A stretch of 64,000 bases of DNA from Halobiforma lacisalsi AJ5. GTDB lineage: Archaea; Halobacteriota; Halobacteria; Halobacteriales; Natrialbaceae. The notes under the pieces were generated by a model that was not told where the DNA came from, searched no databases, and was given only the letters and a program-made list of their open reading frames with translations. Every line of letters starts with the position of its first letter. The stretch's first letter is position 1. Position numbers and translations under genes: made by a program. The stretch is taken from assembly GCF_000226975.2 (NCBI RefSeq), contig NZ_CP019285.1, positions 2,790,001 through 2,854,000 of the forward strand, written 5' to 3'. Of the stretch, positions 42,024 to 50,718 are shown piece by piece.

Positions 42024-42575
42024 TTACCGTTCCTTCGTCGCTTCTTCGAGCACCAGCGTGTCGTCCTCGAGGTAGTGCTCGAAGTGGTGACCGTCCTCCT
42101 CGAGCGTGACGAGGATCTGACGCAGGAGTTCGGCGGTGGCGTGGTCGCCGAGGTTCTCCGCGAGTTCGATGCTGTCGCGCATCGATTCGATGATGTCGCC
42201 GTACATCTCGAGGTCGTTGCGGAACATCGTGCGGACGTCGTAGACGTCCTCACCCTCGAACTCGACGGTGGCACGCTCCTCGAGGTTCGTCGGGCCCGAA
42301 ACGGGAACGCCGCCCAGCGCCTGGGCGCGCTCGGCGACCTCGTCTGCGCCTTCCTCGACGTGCTCGTATGCTTCCTCGAGGAACTCGTGGAGCGGGAGGA
42401 ACTCCGCACCCTCGACGACCCAGTGGTGTTTCTTGAGCTGGTGGTACAGTACGTACGCGTTGGCCAGTTCCGTGTTCAGTGCGTCGACGATCTGCTCGGC
42501 TTTTTCCTGGTCGAGGCGGAGTTCGTTCTCCTCGACGGTGTCGGCCGATTGACGGACGGTCTTCTGAGTGCTCAT
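42024..42575 (-). CDS. dpsA: DNA-protecting ferritin-like protein Dps (DpsA)
   Basis: 183-residue Dps-family protein forming dodecameric shells that oxidise and store iron and protect DNA from peroxide. The inter-subunit ferroxidase residues are visible: H-H-W-V-V-E-G-A, then H-E-F-L-E-E-A-Y-E-H-V-E-E-G-A-D-E-V-A-E-R. Length matches halobacterial DpsA. The frame extends to 42836, but ATG 42575 follows a strong TATA box and is the family start. Confidence 0.96.
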   Translation of the reverse strand: MSTQKTVRQSADTVEENELRLDQEKAEQIVDALNTELANAYVLYHQLKKHHWVVEGAEFLPLHEFLEEAYEHVEEGADEVAERAQALGGVPVSGPTNLEERATVEFEGEDVYDVRTMFRNDLEMYGDIIESMRDSIELAENLGDHATAELLRQILVTLEEDGHHFEHYLEDDTLVLEEATKER

Positions 42576-42601
42576 CGTATTCAAACGATACACCCGCATC
42601 C

Positions 42602-42614
42602 AACTTAAGTGTTT
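42602..42614 (-). promoter_or_regulatory. TATA box of dpsA
   Basis: Minus-strand AAACACTTAAGTT, about 27-39 bp before the ATG at 42575, predicts a leader of only a few nucleotides. No TTAGG-type box is seen here. Confidence 0.55.
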
Positions 42615-43030
42615 CCCGTCACAAAACAATTTTTCCCATTTAGAAAATATCGAATGGTGGTTCGGGCTATTTCTGTTCCGGAATGGGAAATGGCCAGGTG
42701 GAGCATATCTCCGGAAGGGCCGATACGCTTCCGTTCGTACGACTCCGTCGGCCACGACGCCATTACGGATTGTCCCTGCGCTCGCCGCGGGCGACGGCGT
42801 AGCGTTCGAGTCCGCGGGCGAGACCCCGAGACCCACGAGATAGCCCAGAAGAGCATTGCTCTGTAAGCGTCGTCAGAGTCGTTTCTCCCTGTACTCCACC
42901 TCGAGGACCACCTTCCGCAAGTCCCTGCTCCACCCCGAGGATCGCCTCCCGCGATGTCGATCCGGGCGTTCACACGCGAGCGGTAATCGCAAGCAAACCA
43001 CATAACGTCGTCCGGTCCTCGGTTCTGCGT
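42615..43030. other. Divergent gap upstream of dpsA, no gene seen
   Basis: About 415 bp, partly AT-rich next to dpsA (TTTTTCCCATTTAGAAAATATC near 42632-42652). Frames of 80-90 codons exist on both strands but none resembles a protein family. A small perfect hairpin AGAGC-ATT-GCTCT lies at 42850-42862. AAACCACATAACG just before 43010 may be the promoter of the YihY gene. Confidence 0.4.
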
Positions 43031-44200
43031 ATGTCGACCGACGTCCGCGACGGGCTCTCGTTCGCCAGGACCGTCGTCAACGGGATCCAGGACCGGAACG
43101 TCCCGTTCATGGCCGCGAGCATCGCGTACCAGGCGTTTATCTCACTGTTGCCACTGCTCGTGCTCCTGTTTTTCCTCGTCACGCTGGTCGGGGACGAGAC
43201 GTTCGCGACGCAGGTCACCGAGACGACTGAGGGCTTCCTCCCCGAGAGCGGCCAGTTGCTCGTCGAGGACGCGCTCGAGGACTCGCCCGCGACGGCGGGG
43301 TCGACGTTGATTGGCCTCGTCGTGCTCCTGTGGGGGTCGTTGAAGATCTTCCGCGGACTCGATACGGCGTTTTCGGAGATCTACGGCACCTCGGAGTCGA
43401 ACTCGTTCGTCAGCCAGTTGCGGGACGCGGTGCTGGTCTTCGGTGCGCTCGGCGGGGCACTGTTCGCGGCCGCCGCGATGGGGATCGTGTTCGCGTTCCT
43501 GCCGAACGTACCGGGTTTCGGCCTGTTGCAGTCGCTGTTGCTGGTCATCGTGCTCGTCCTCGCGTTCTACCCGATGTACTACTACTTTCCGGACGTCGAC
43601 GTTTCGCGGCGGGAAGTGATCCCCGGGGTCGTCCTCGCCGCCGTCGGGTGGATGGCCCTGCAGTCGCTGTTCCGGGTGTACGTCTCCGTTGCCGCCGACT
43701 CCGAAGGCGCAGGGCCGCTCGGGGCGATCCTCCTCTTGTTGACCTGGCTCTACTTCGGCGGCCTGGTGTTGCTCTCCGGCGCGGTCGTCAACGCGATCGG
43801 TACGGGGTACCTCGAGCCGGGGGTCGACGAAGAAGCCGAAACGGAGACCGACGAGGACGAGACCAATACACCGGCCGTTGGGGAGTCGATCGCCGACTCC
43901 GATCGCGACCCGTTCGTCGACGACCGCGCACGCGAACGCGAACGACTCGCCGACCGCGCGGCGAAACTCGAGCGCGAACGCGATCAGTTGCGCAACGATC
44001 TCGCGGCCCAGCGACGACGCCGTTACCGGCTCGAGGACCGGGTCGACGACCTGGCGGAACGGACCCGCGAACTCGAGGCCGAGAACGGACGGTTGCGCCG
44101 GGAACTCGAGGCACAACGTGACCCAACCTGGAAGCAAGCCCTGCAGCAGGCTCTGGAACGCGTCGGCGACGTTCGGATCGGCGTCCTCGAGCGGAGATGA
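43031..44200 (+). CDS. YihY/BrkB-family membrane protein with C-terminal coiled coil
   Basis: 389 residues. The YihY/UPF0761 domain (about 1-262) has A-A-S-I-A-Y-Q-A-F-I-S-L-L-P, six hydrophobic helices, F-Y-P-M-Y-Y-Y-F-P-D, and the late W-L-Y-F-G-G-L-V-L-L-S-G-A. An acidic linker follows, then about 300-365 is a charged coiled coil (R-E-R-E-R-L-A-D-R-A-A-K-L). Despite older annotation it is not an RNase BN; transport or envelope roles have been suggested for the family. The coiled-coil tail is the unusual part. Confidence 0.9.
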   Translation: MSTDVRDGLSFARTVVNGIQDRNVPFMAASIAYQAFISLLPLLVLLFFLVTLVGDETFATQVTETTEGFLPESGQLLVEDALEDSPATAGSTLIGLVVLLWGSLKIFRGLDTAFSEIYGTSESNSFVSQLRDAVLVFGALGGALFAAAAMGIVFAFLPNVPGFGLLQSLLLVIVLVLAFYPMYYYFPDVDVSRREVIPGVVLAAVGWMALQSLFRVYVSVAADSEGAGPLGAILLLLTWLYFGGLVLLSGAVVNAIGTGYLEPGVDEEAETETDEDETNTPAVGESIADSDRDPFVDDRARERERLADRAAKLERERDQLRNDLAAQRRRRYRLEDRVDDLAERTRELEAENGRLRRELEAQRDPTWKQALQQALERVGDVRIGVLERR

Positions 44201-44343
44201 GGGGTGTCACGAGTCACGGGAGCGAGGATGAGGGGGCTCACGAGTGACGAGCGCCGAGCGCCGAGCGCCGAGCGACGAATCACGGCCGGACGCATGCACC
44301 CGGAAGCGCGGGGTTGTAGTAGCTCGCGCGCACATCGCCGGTC

Positions 44344-44766
44344 GTGTCGCACCCGATACGGGACGTGCGCCGCCGGCTGCTCGCGGACCACGGGCCGATC
44401 GTCGCCGAGATCGACCGCTGTGCCGACGCCGTGGCCGATCCCTGGGACACCGCTCGAACCGCGGACCGGGCGGCGCTCGTCGACGGCCTCCGTACGGCCC
44501 TCGAGAGCGAGGGCGTTCTCGAGCGGCTGCCGACCGTACTCGCCGACACCGTCGACGCGACCGGCCACGACCTGCAGGCGCGACCGGTCGCCGGGCCGCC
44601 CTACGTCGTCGTGACGAGCCGCGGCCCGCTACTCCGTGCGACGATCGACCCCGGGCGACTGGTGATCCGGTTCGACGTCTTTGACGTGATCCGCAACGCC
44701 GAGCCGGGGCGGCGGGTCACGTACCGGCGGCGGGACGGCGTCGAACTGGCGATCGGTCTCGAGTGA
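44344..44766 (+). CDS. Small hypothetical protein upstream of YbaK
   Basis: 140 residues starting at GTG 44344. Helical N-terminal half (R-D-V-R-R-R-L-L-A-D-H-G-P-I-V-A-E-I) and beta-rich C-terminal half (P-Y-V-V-V-T-S-R-G-P-L-L-R-A-T-I). No recognised family. It may be translationally coupled to the YbaK-type gene, as an in-frame GTG of that gene overlaps this stop (44763-44766). Just upstream (44246-44275) is a short array of CGAGCGC 7-mers. Confidence 0.65.
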   Translation: MSHPIRDVRRRLLADHGPIVAEIDRCADAVADPWDTARTADRAALVDGLRTALESEGVLERLPTVLADTVDATGHDLQARPVAGPPYVVVTSRGPLLRATIDPGRLVIRFDVFDVIRNAEPGRRVTYRRRDGVELAIGLE

Positions 44767-44798
44767 ACGTTTTGTCGGCGGCCGTGGAACCGCTCGAT

Positions 44799-45275
44799 AT
44801 GCACCCTCGAGCAGCCGCCTTCGCACGGCGAGCACGCGAGCGGTACGACTTCGACCCGGAGGTCCGTGAGTTTCCCGAAGGAACGAAGACTGCGGAAGCG
44901 GCGGCCGACGCGATCGGTTGTGAGGTGGCCCAGATCGCCAGTTCGCTCGCGTTCGACGCCGACGGATCGCTCGTCGTCGCGGTGACCAGCGGGGCGAACC
45001 GGGTTGACGAGGCCGCACTGGGCGATACGGTCGGCGTGCCGGAACGCGCGGTGTCGATGGCCGACGCGGAGCGCGTCAGGGACGACCTCGGCTGGTCGAT
45101 CGGCGGCGTCCCCCCGTTCTGTCACGATCGGGCGGTTCCGGTCGTCCTCGACGAAACGCTGCAGTCGTTCGAGACGGTCTGGGCGGCCGCCGGGACGCCG
45201 AACGCAGTTTTTCCCGTCTCACCGGAGACGATCCTCGAGTACGCCGACGCGGAACCCGCGTCGATCGCGGAGTGA
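44799..45275 (+). CDS. YbaK/EbsC-type aminoacyl-tRNA deacylase
   Basis: 158-residue YbaK/ProX-like protein that hydrolyses mischarged tRNA (for example Cys- or Ala-tRNAPro) or related esters. Family features: T-A-E-A-A-A-D-A-I-G-C, then V-A-Q-I-A-S-S-L-A-F with the usual K replaced by S in the V-A-K/Q-I motif, G-W-S-I-G-G-V-P-P-F-C-H and F-P-V-S-P-E. The changed residue may alter substrate. ATG 44799 is the normal start; GTG 44763 would add 12 residues and overlap the previous stop. Confidence 0.88.
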   Translation: MHPRAAAFARRARERYDFDPEVREFPEGTKTAEAAADAIGCEVAQIASSLAFDADGSLVVAVTSGANRVDEAALGDTVGVPERAVSMADAERVRDDLGWSIGGVPPFCHDRAVPVVLDETLQSFETVWAAAGTPNAVFPVSPETILEYADAEPASIAE

Positions 45276-45414
45276 GCGGTCGACCGGGAGTCGGGAGTAC
45301 CCTCGAGCGCGACACCGGCGAGTACTCCCAACGTCACTTCTCCGCTGTGCCGTCTGGTCGTCGCTGCCCTCGTCCGGACCCATGTTGCTAACAATTCGAT
45401 CTCGAGTGCCACGA

Positions 45415-45444
45415 GTTATTAACTAGCTCCAATAATATAATAAC
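45415..45444. promoter_or_regulatory. Inverted repeat GTTATTA-N16-TAATAAC at the zinc-importer promoter
   Basis: Perfect 7+7 bp dyad immediately upstream of the TATA-like CACTTTTAACC (45444-45454) of the ABC importer operon. AT-rich dyads at such a position are typical of repressor operators; a zinc- or manganese-responsive regulator is the obvious candidate, but none is encoded nearby. Confidence 0.45.
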
Positions 45445-45474
45445 ACTTTTAACCGGGAGCGCGTATGCTCACAC

Positions 45475-46554
45475 ATGGAACTACCACGCCGTTCGCTGCT
45501 CCGTTCCGGGGCCGGTGCGCTGGCCCTCGGAGCCGCCGCTGGGTGTCTGATCGAGCCAGGTGACGACGGAACCGCCGGTGAGCGGGAAGGATACGCCGCG
45601 TTCTTCGCGCTCTGGGACTGGGCAGCGGAGGTCTCCGGCGACGCGATGGCGTTTACGAACCCGGTCGATGCCGGCGAAATGGGACACGGGTGGGAGCCGC
45701 CCGCGGACCTCCAGCGAAACGTCGCCGGCACGGATGCCTTCGTCTACCTGGACACGCCGGAGTTCTCCTGGGCGCAGAACATCGCCGACGACCTCGCGGC
45801 GGACAACACGGACGTCGCGCTGATCGACGCGCTCGAGGGGGTCGAGGGGCAGTTGCTTCCGCCGGGCGGTAATCACGATCACGACCACGAAGGAGAAGAC
45901 GAGCACGACCACGAAGAAGACGAAGAGGACGACCACGAGGAGGAAGACGACGATCACGATCACGATCACGACCACGAGGACGACGACACCGCACCCGAGT
46001 TCTACGACCCCCACGTCTGGACCGACCCCCTCCTGGCCGAGGAGATGGTCGAAACCATCGCCGCCGAACTCGGCGAAATCGATCCCGACAACGCCGAGGT
46101 CTACGAGGACAACGCCGCGGCGTACGTCGAGCGACTCGAGGGCGTCCACGAGCAGTTCGAGAACCTCGTCGCGGACGCCGACCGCGACGTGGCGGTCTTC
46201 GCCGGCCACGACTCGTTCCGCTACCTCGAGGAGCGGTACGGGTTCGAACTCCACACGCCGGTCGGCGTCTCGCCGAACGCCGCGGAGACGCAGTCGGACA
46301 TCTCCGAGTCGATCGCGATCGTCGAGGAACACGACATCGACACGATCCTCTACGACCCCTTCGAAGCGCCGAGCGAGGACGAACTCCCGCAGATGGTCGA
46401 GTTGCTGCTCGAGAACACCGAGGCCGACGACTACGCGCCGCTCACTTCCACAGAGGGGACCACCGCCGAGTGGAACGACCGCGGCTGGGGCTGGGTCGAG
46501 CAGATGGAAGAAGTGACCATCGCCGGACTCCGGCAGGCGCTCGGAGCCGACTAA
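45475..46554 (+). CDS. znuA: Zinc-type ABC transporter substrate-binding lipoprotein (ZnuA-like)
   Basis: 359-residue cluster A-I metal-binding protein. Signal P-R-R-S-L-L-R-S with lipobox A-A-G-C24. Metal-ligand candidates are H70 region (M-G-H-G-W), D-P-H-V-W (about 182), G-H-D-S-F (about 242) and the Asp of Y-D-P-F. An Asp/Glu/His-rich loop (about 133-170, repeats of H-D-H and E-H-D-H-E) is the hallmark of zinc rather than manganese binding proteins. First gene of a three-gene operon. Confidence 0.93.
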   Translation: MELPRRSLLRSGAGALALGAAAGCLIEPGDDGTAGEREGYAAFFALWDWAAEVSGDAMAFTNPVDAGEMGHGWEPPADLQRNVAGTDAFVYLDTPEFSWAQNIADDLAADNTDVALIDALEGVEGQLLPPGGNHDHDHEGEDEHDHEEDEEDDHEEEDDDHDHDHDHEDDDTAPEFYDPHVWTDPLLAEEMVETIAAELGEIDPDNAEVYEDNAAAYVERLEGVHEQFENLVADADRDVAVFAGHDSFRYLEERYGFELHTPVGVSPNAAETQSDISESIAIVEEHDIDTILYDPFEAPSEDELPQMVELLLENTEADDYAPLTSTEGTTAEWNDRGWGWVEQMEEVTIAGLRQALGAD

Positions 46555-46600
46555 CCGGGACCGACGAAATGGAAGAACTAAACGGCTCAGTAACGGACGT

Positions 46601-47350
46601 GTGTCTATAGTGACGCCGGTCGTCGACGTTCGAAACGTATCGTTCGCCTACGGGGACTCGCTCGCGCTCGACGACGTGAGCCTGACCGTCGAGCAGGGCG
46701 ACTTCCTCGGGCTAGTCGGCCCGAACGGCTCCGGCAAGACGACGCTATTGCACGTCATGCTCGGGCTGTTGTCCCCGGACAGCGGCTCGGTCGAACTCTT
46801 CGGCCAGCCGGTCTCGGAGTTCGAGGCGGGCGAACGGATCGGCTACGTTTCCCAGAAGGCGACCGACCGGGGCGGAACGATGCCCGTCACCGTCCGGGAG
46901 TGCGTGCGAATGGGTCGGTTCGCCCACGTCGGCCATAGCCGACTGACCGACGACGACCGCCGGATCGCCGACGAGGCCCTCGAGACGGTCGGCATCGGCG
47001 ACATCGCGGACCAGCAGATGAACCAGTTGTCGGGTGGCCAGCGCCAGCGTGCCTACATCGCGCGGGCGCTTGCGTCGGAGGCCGACCTGCTCGCGCTCGA
47101 CGAGCCGACCGTCGGCGTCGACGCCGAGTCGCGCGACGAGTTCTATCGGCTGCTCGAGTCGCTGAACCAGTCGGGGATCACGATCATCCTGATCGAACAC
47201 GACATCGGCGTCGTCACGGACCGGGCGAACCGCATCGCGTGTATCAACACGGAACTGTACCACCACGGAGACACCGAGTCGTTCGTCGAGAGCGACGCCC
47301 TGAGCGAGGCCTACGGTAAGACGGGCGAGGTCGTTCACCACCACCACTGA
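46601..47350 (+). CDS. znuC: Metal ABC transporter ATP-binding protein (ZnuC-like)
   Basis: 249-residue ABC ATPase energising the importer. Walker A G-P-N-G-S-G-K-T-T near 40, Q-loop V-S-Q-K-A, signature L-S-G-G-Q-R-Q-R, Walker B L-L-A-L-D-E-P and switch His (I-L-I-E-H-D) are present. The C-terminus ends V-V-H-H-H-H, a four-His tail that may bind the metal. It starts at GTG 46601 (GTG 46610 possible), 46 bp after the binding-protein gene; the permease follows 2 bp later. Confidence 0.94.
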   Translation: MSIVTPVVDVRNVSFAYGDSLALDDVSLTVEQGDFLGLVGPNGSGKTTLLHVMLGLLSPDSGSVELFGQPVSEFEAGERIGYVSQKATDRGGTMPVTVRECVRMGRFAHVGHSRLTDDDRRIADEALETVGIGDIADQQMNQLSGGQRQRAYIARALASEADLLALDEPTVGVDAESRDEFYRLLESLNQSGITIILIEHDIGVVTDRANRIACINTELYHHGDTESFVESDALSEAYGKTGEVVHHHH

Positions 47351-47352
47351 CG

Positions 47353-48561
47353 ATGACGGGAACTGATACGGACGCGACGGGGACGACGGCGGACGAGGAG
47401 CAGACGGCGGCCGACGGCGGCACCGTCGACGGCGACGCGGACGTCGAGGTCGGCGGAAACGTCGACGGGACGCAAGCCGACGCGAGGCCGGTCGACCGAC
47501 GCCGACAACTCGAGCGCGTCGGCGTCGCAGTGGTCGGACTACTGGCGGCCGGGATGGTCGCGTTCATCGCGCTCGACTGGCTCCGCCGGTACCCCTACGC
47601 CGACGCCTCGCCGCTGCTCGAGACGCTCTATACGGTGACGGGGATCGATCCGGCGGCCGGCGTGGCGTTCGACCAGTTCCTGATCGCCGGCGCGTGGCTC
47701 GATTACTTCCTGGGAACCGAAGTGTTCCGGTACGCGTTCATGTGGCGCTCGATCGCGACCGGCGTGCTCATCGGTGTCGTCGCGCCGCTGGTCGGCACCT
47801 ACCTCGTCCACAGGCAGATGGCGCTGATCGGCGAGACGCTCGCGCACACGGCCTTCGCGGGCGTCGCGATCGGACTGCTGTTCAATGCCGCGACCGGGTG
47901 GGAGGGTTCGCTGCTGATCGTCGCGTTGCTCGTCAGCATCGTCGGCGCGCTCGCCGTCCAGTGGCTCACGGAGCGGACGCGAACCTTCGGCGACGTGCCG
48001 ATCGCGATCATGCTGAGTGGGAGCTTCGCGGTCGCGACGCTGCTGATCAGCTGGGGCCGGGGTTCGATGTCGATCGCAGTGGACATCGAGGGCTTTCTCT
48101 TTGGGAGCCTCTCGGTCGTCACCGCCGGCGGCGCGCGACTGATGGCGCTTCTCAGCGTCGCGGTCGTCGCTATCGTCGCGCTCACCTACAAGCAGTTGCT
48201 GTTCATCACCTTCGACGAGCAGGCGGCCCGCGTCGCTCGCCTCAACGTCACGGCGTACAACACCCTGTTGATCGTGATGACTGCCGTAGTGGTCGTCGGT
48301 GCGATGCAGGTACTCGGCGTGATCCTCGTCGCCGGGATGCTCGTGATCCCCGTTGCGGCCGCCTCACAGATCGCTCGCAGCTTCCGGGAAACGCTGTACC
48401 TCTCGGTCCTGTTCGGCCAGGCATCGATCCTCGGCGGGTTCACCTTCGCGATCAGCCAGAGCCTCCCCTCCGGCGGCTCGATCATCGTCGTCGCGATCGC
48501 GATCTACCTGACCGCGGTCGCACTCTCGGGCCGCTCCGGGACCGCGATTTCGGTTCACTGA
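47353..48561 (+). CDS. znuB: Metal ABC transporter permease (ZnuB-like)
   Basis: 402-residue cluster-9 (ABC-3) permease with about eight to nine membrane helices. Contains the family stretch H-R-Q-M-A-L-I-G-E-T-L-A-H-T-A-F-A-G and, in the second half, A-M-Q-V-L-G-V-I-L-V-A-G-M-L-V-I-P. The first about 50 residues are an acidic Asp/Thr/Gly extension absent from bacterial ZnuB. Directly follows znuC. Zinc is favoured by the His-rich binding protein, manganese is not excluded. Confidence 0.93.
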   Translation: MTGTDTDATGTTADEEQTAADGGTVDGDADVEVGGNVDGTQADARPVDRRRQLERVGVAVVGLLAAGMVAFIALDWLRRYPYADASPLLETLYTVTGIDPAAGVAFDQFLIAGAWLDYFLGTEVFRYAFMWRSIATGVLIGVVAPLVGTYLVHRQMALIGETLAHTAFAGVAIGLLFNAATGWEGSLLIVALLVSIVGALAVQWLTERTRTFGDVPIAIMLSGSFAVATLLISWGRGSMSIAVDIEGFLFGSLSVVTAGGARLMALLSVAVVAIVALTYKQLLFITFDEQAARVARLNVTAYNTLLIVMTAVVVVGAMQVLGVILVAGMLVIPVAAASQIARSFRETLYLSVLFGQASILGGFTFAISQSLPSGGSIIVVAIAIYLTAVALSGRSGTAISVH

Positions 48562-48621
48562 GACCCAGCCGCTGGGAGCAGAGTAGCGGTTTTAACCCGT
48601 TCCGGAACGACCTCCCGAACG

Positions 48622-50718
48622 ATGGGACGGCTAGCCGAACTATTCAGACCCGAGACCGTCGGCGTGATCGGTGCGACCGATCGCGAAGGCGCAGTCGGTC
48701 GGGCGATCGTCGAGAACCTGCGAGACGACTTCGCGGGCGAGATCGTCCCGGTCAATCCGAAACGCGACGAGGTACTCGGGCTCGAGTGTTACGAAGACGT
48801 GGAGAGCGCGCCGTCGATCGATCTGGCGGTGGTCGTCGTACCGCCGCCGATCGTTCTCGACTCGGTGCGAGAGTTGGGCAAAGCGGGGACGAAGAACGTG
48901 GTCGTTATCACCGCCGGCTTCTCCGAGACCGGCGGCGAGGGGGCCGAACGCGAGCGGAAGCTCCGGGAACTCGCCGAGGAGTACGACCTCAACGTCGTCG
49001 GCCCCAACAGCCTCGGGATCATGTCGACGCCCGTCGGCATGAACGCCACGTTCGGCCCGGAGAACGCCGAGGAGGGCTCGATCTCCTTTATGAGCCAGTC
49101 GGGCGCGTTCATTACCGCCGTCCTCGACTGGGCGAACGAACAGGGGATCGGCTTCCGTGACGTCGTCTCGCTGGGCAACAAGTCCGTCCTCGACGAGACC
49201 GACTTCGTCCAGGAGTGGGGGGACGACCCCGACACCGACGTCGTCATCGGCTACCTCGAGGACATCGACGACGGCCGCGAGTTCGTCGAGACGGCCCGCG
49301 AGGTGACCGAGGACACGCCGATCGTCCTCGTCAAGTCCGGGCGAACGGACGCGGGCGCGCAGGCCGCCTCCTCGCATACGGGGGCGATCGCCGGCAGCGA
49401 ACGCGCCTACGAGGCCGGCCTCGACCAGGCCGGCGTGATCCGCGCCGAGTCGGTCCAGGAGCTGTTCGACTCCGCGCGGGCCCTCTCGGGACTGCCGGAA
49501 CCCGAGTCCGACGGCGTCGCCATCGTCACGAACGCCGGCGGCCCCGGCGTGCTGACGACCGACGCCGTCGGCGATTCGACGCTGCAGATGGCCGGCTTCA
49601 CCGACGAGACGATCGAGCGACTGAACGAGGCGATGCCCGACGAGGCCAACGTCTACAACCCGATCGACGCGATCGGCGACGCGGACGTCGATCGGTTCGC
49701 GGAGGCCCTGGAGATCGCACTCGCCGATCCGAACGTCGGGAGCGCGGTGGTCGTCAGCGCGCCGACGGCGGTGTTGCCCTACGACGAACTCTCGGAGGTC
49801 GTCATCGAGAAAAGCGAGACCCACGACAAGCCGGTCGTCACCTGCCTGATGGGCGGTGACCGGGCCCGCGACGCCGAGGCGGTCCTGCGGGAGTCCGGCA
49901 TCCCGAACTACTTCGACCCCTCGCGGGCCGTCCAGGGGCTCGACGCGCTCGCGCGGTACCGCGACGTCCGCCAGCGAGTGGTCGACGACCCCACCGAGTT
50001 CGACGTCGACCGGGAACGGGCCCGCGAGATCCTGGAACGGACGAAAGAACGCGACGACAACCGTCTCGGCGTCGAGTCGATGGACCTGCTCGAGGCCTAC
50101 GGCATCCCGACGCCAACGGGGGAGATCGTCGACGACCCCGACCGGGCGCGGGAGGTCGCCGAGTCGATCGAGGGCGACGTCGTCATGAAGATCGTCAGCC
50201 CCGAGATCTCCCACAAGTCCGACATCGGCGGGGTCAAGGTCGGCGTCTCGGACGACGAGGTCTACGACGCCTACGAGGAGATCATCACCCGGGCGCGCAA
50301 CTACCAGCCCGACGCGACGATCGTCGGCGTCCAGGTCCAGGAGATGCTCGACCTCGACGCCGGAACGGAGACGATCGTCGGGATGAACCGCGATCCCCAG
50401 TTCGGCCCGCTACTTTTGTTCGGGCTGGGTGGCATCTTCGTCGAGATCCTCGAGGACACCTCCGTCCGGGTCGCCCCGATCGGCGAGGGCGAGGCCCGGG
50501 AGATGATCGACGAGATCCAGTCGGCACCGCTGTTGCGCGGGGCTCGCGGCCGCGAGCCGGCCGACATCGACGGGATCGTCGAGACGATCCAGCGGCTCTC
50601 ACAGCTGGTGACTGACTTCCCGTCGATCCTCGAACTCGACGTGAACCCGCTCGTCGCGGGGCCGGACGGCGTACAGGCGATCGACCTGCGACTCACCGTG
50701 GACACGGAGGAACTATGA
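48622..50718 (+). CDS. acd: Acetate-CoA ligase (ADP-forming), fused alpha-beta type
   Basis: 698-residue ADP-forming acyl-CoA synthetase, which makes ATP and acetate from acetyl-CoA in archaea. N-terminal CoA-binding Rossmann domain (V-G-V-I-G-A-T-D-R-E-G), ligase domains with S-Q-S-G-A-F and the active-site His segment S-S-H-T-G-A-I-A-G (about 253-261). A C-terminal ATP-grasp half has M-K-I-V-S-P-E-I-S-H-K-S-D-I-G-G-V and F-G-L-G-G-I. Both alpha and beta parts are in one chain as in haloarchaeal ACD. Overlaps the next gene by ATGA. Confidence 0.95.
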   Translation: MGRLAELFRPETVGVIGATDREGAVGRAIVENLRDDFAGEIVPVNPKRDEVLGLECYEDVESAPSIDLAVVVVPPPIVLDSVRELGKAGTKNVVVITAGFSETGGEGAERERKLRELAEEYDLNVVGPNSLGIMSTPVGMNATFGPENAEEGSISFMSQSGAFITAVLDWANEQGIGFRDVVSLGNKSVLDETDFVQEWGDDPDTDVVIGYLEDIDDGREFVETAREVTEDTPIVLVKSGRTDAGAQAASSHTGAIAGSERAYEAGLDQAGVIRAESVQELFDSARALSGLPEPESDGVAIVTNAGGPGVLTTDAVGDSTLQMAGFTDETIERLNEAMPDEANVYNPIDAIGDADVDRFAEALEIALADPNVGSAVVVSAPTAVLPYDELSEVVIEKSETHDKPVVTCLMGGDRARDAEAVLRESGIPNYFDPSRAVQGLDALARYRDVRQRVVDDPTEFDVDRERAREILERTKERDDNRLGVESMDLLEAYGIPTPTGEIVDDPDRAREVAESIEGDVVMKIVSPEISHKSDIGGVKVGVSDDEVYDAYEEIITRARNYQPDATIVGVQVQEMLDLDAGTETIVGMNRDPQFGPLLLFGLGGIFVEILEDTSVRVAPIGEGEAREMIDEIQSAPLLRGARGREPADIDGIVETIQRLSQLVTDFPSILELDVNPLVAGPDGVQAIDLRLTVDTEEL

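Noticed and set aside
44246-44275. CGAGCGC 7-mer array considered as a CRISPR-like or regulatory array
   Set aside because: Units are contiguous 7-mers without spacers; a short tandem slip only.
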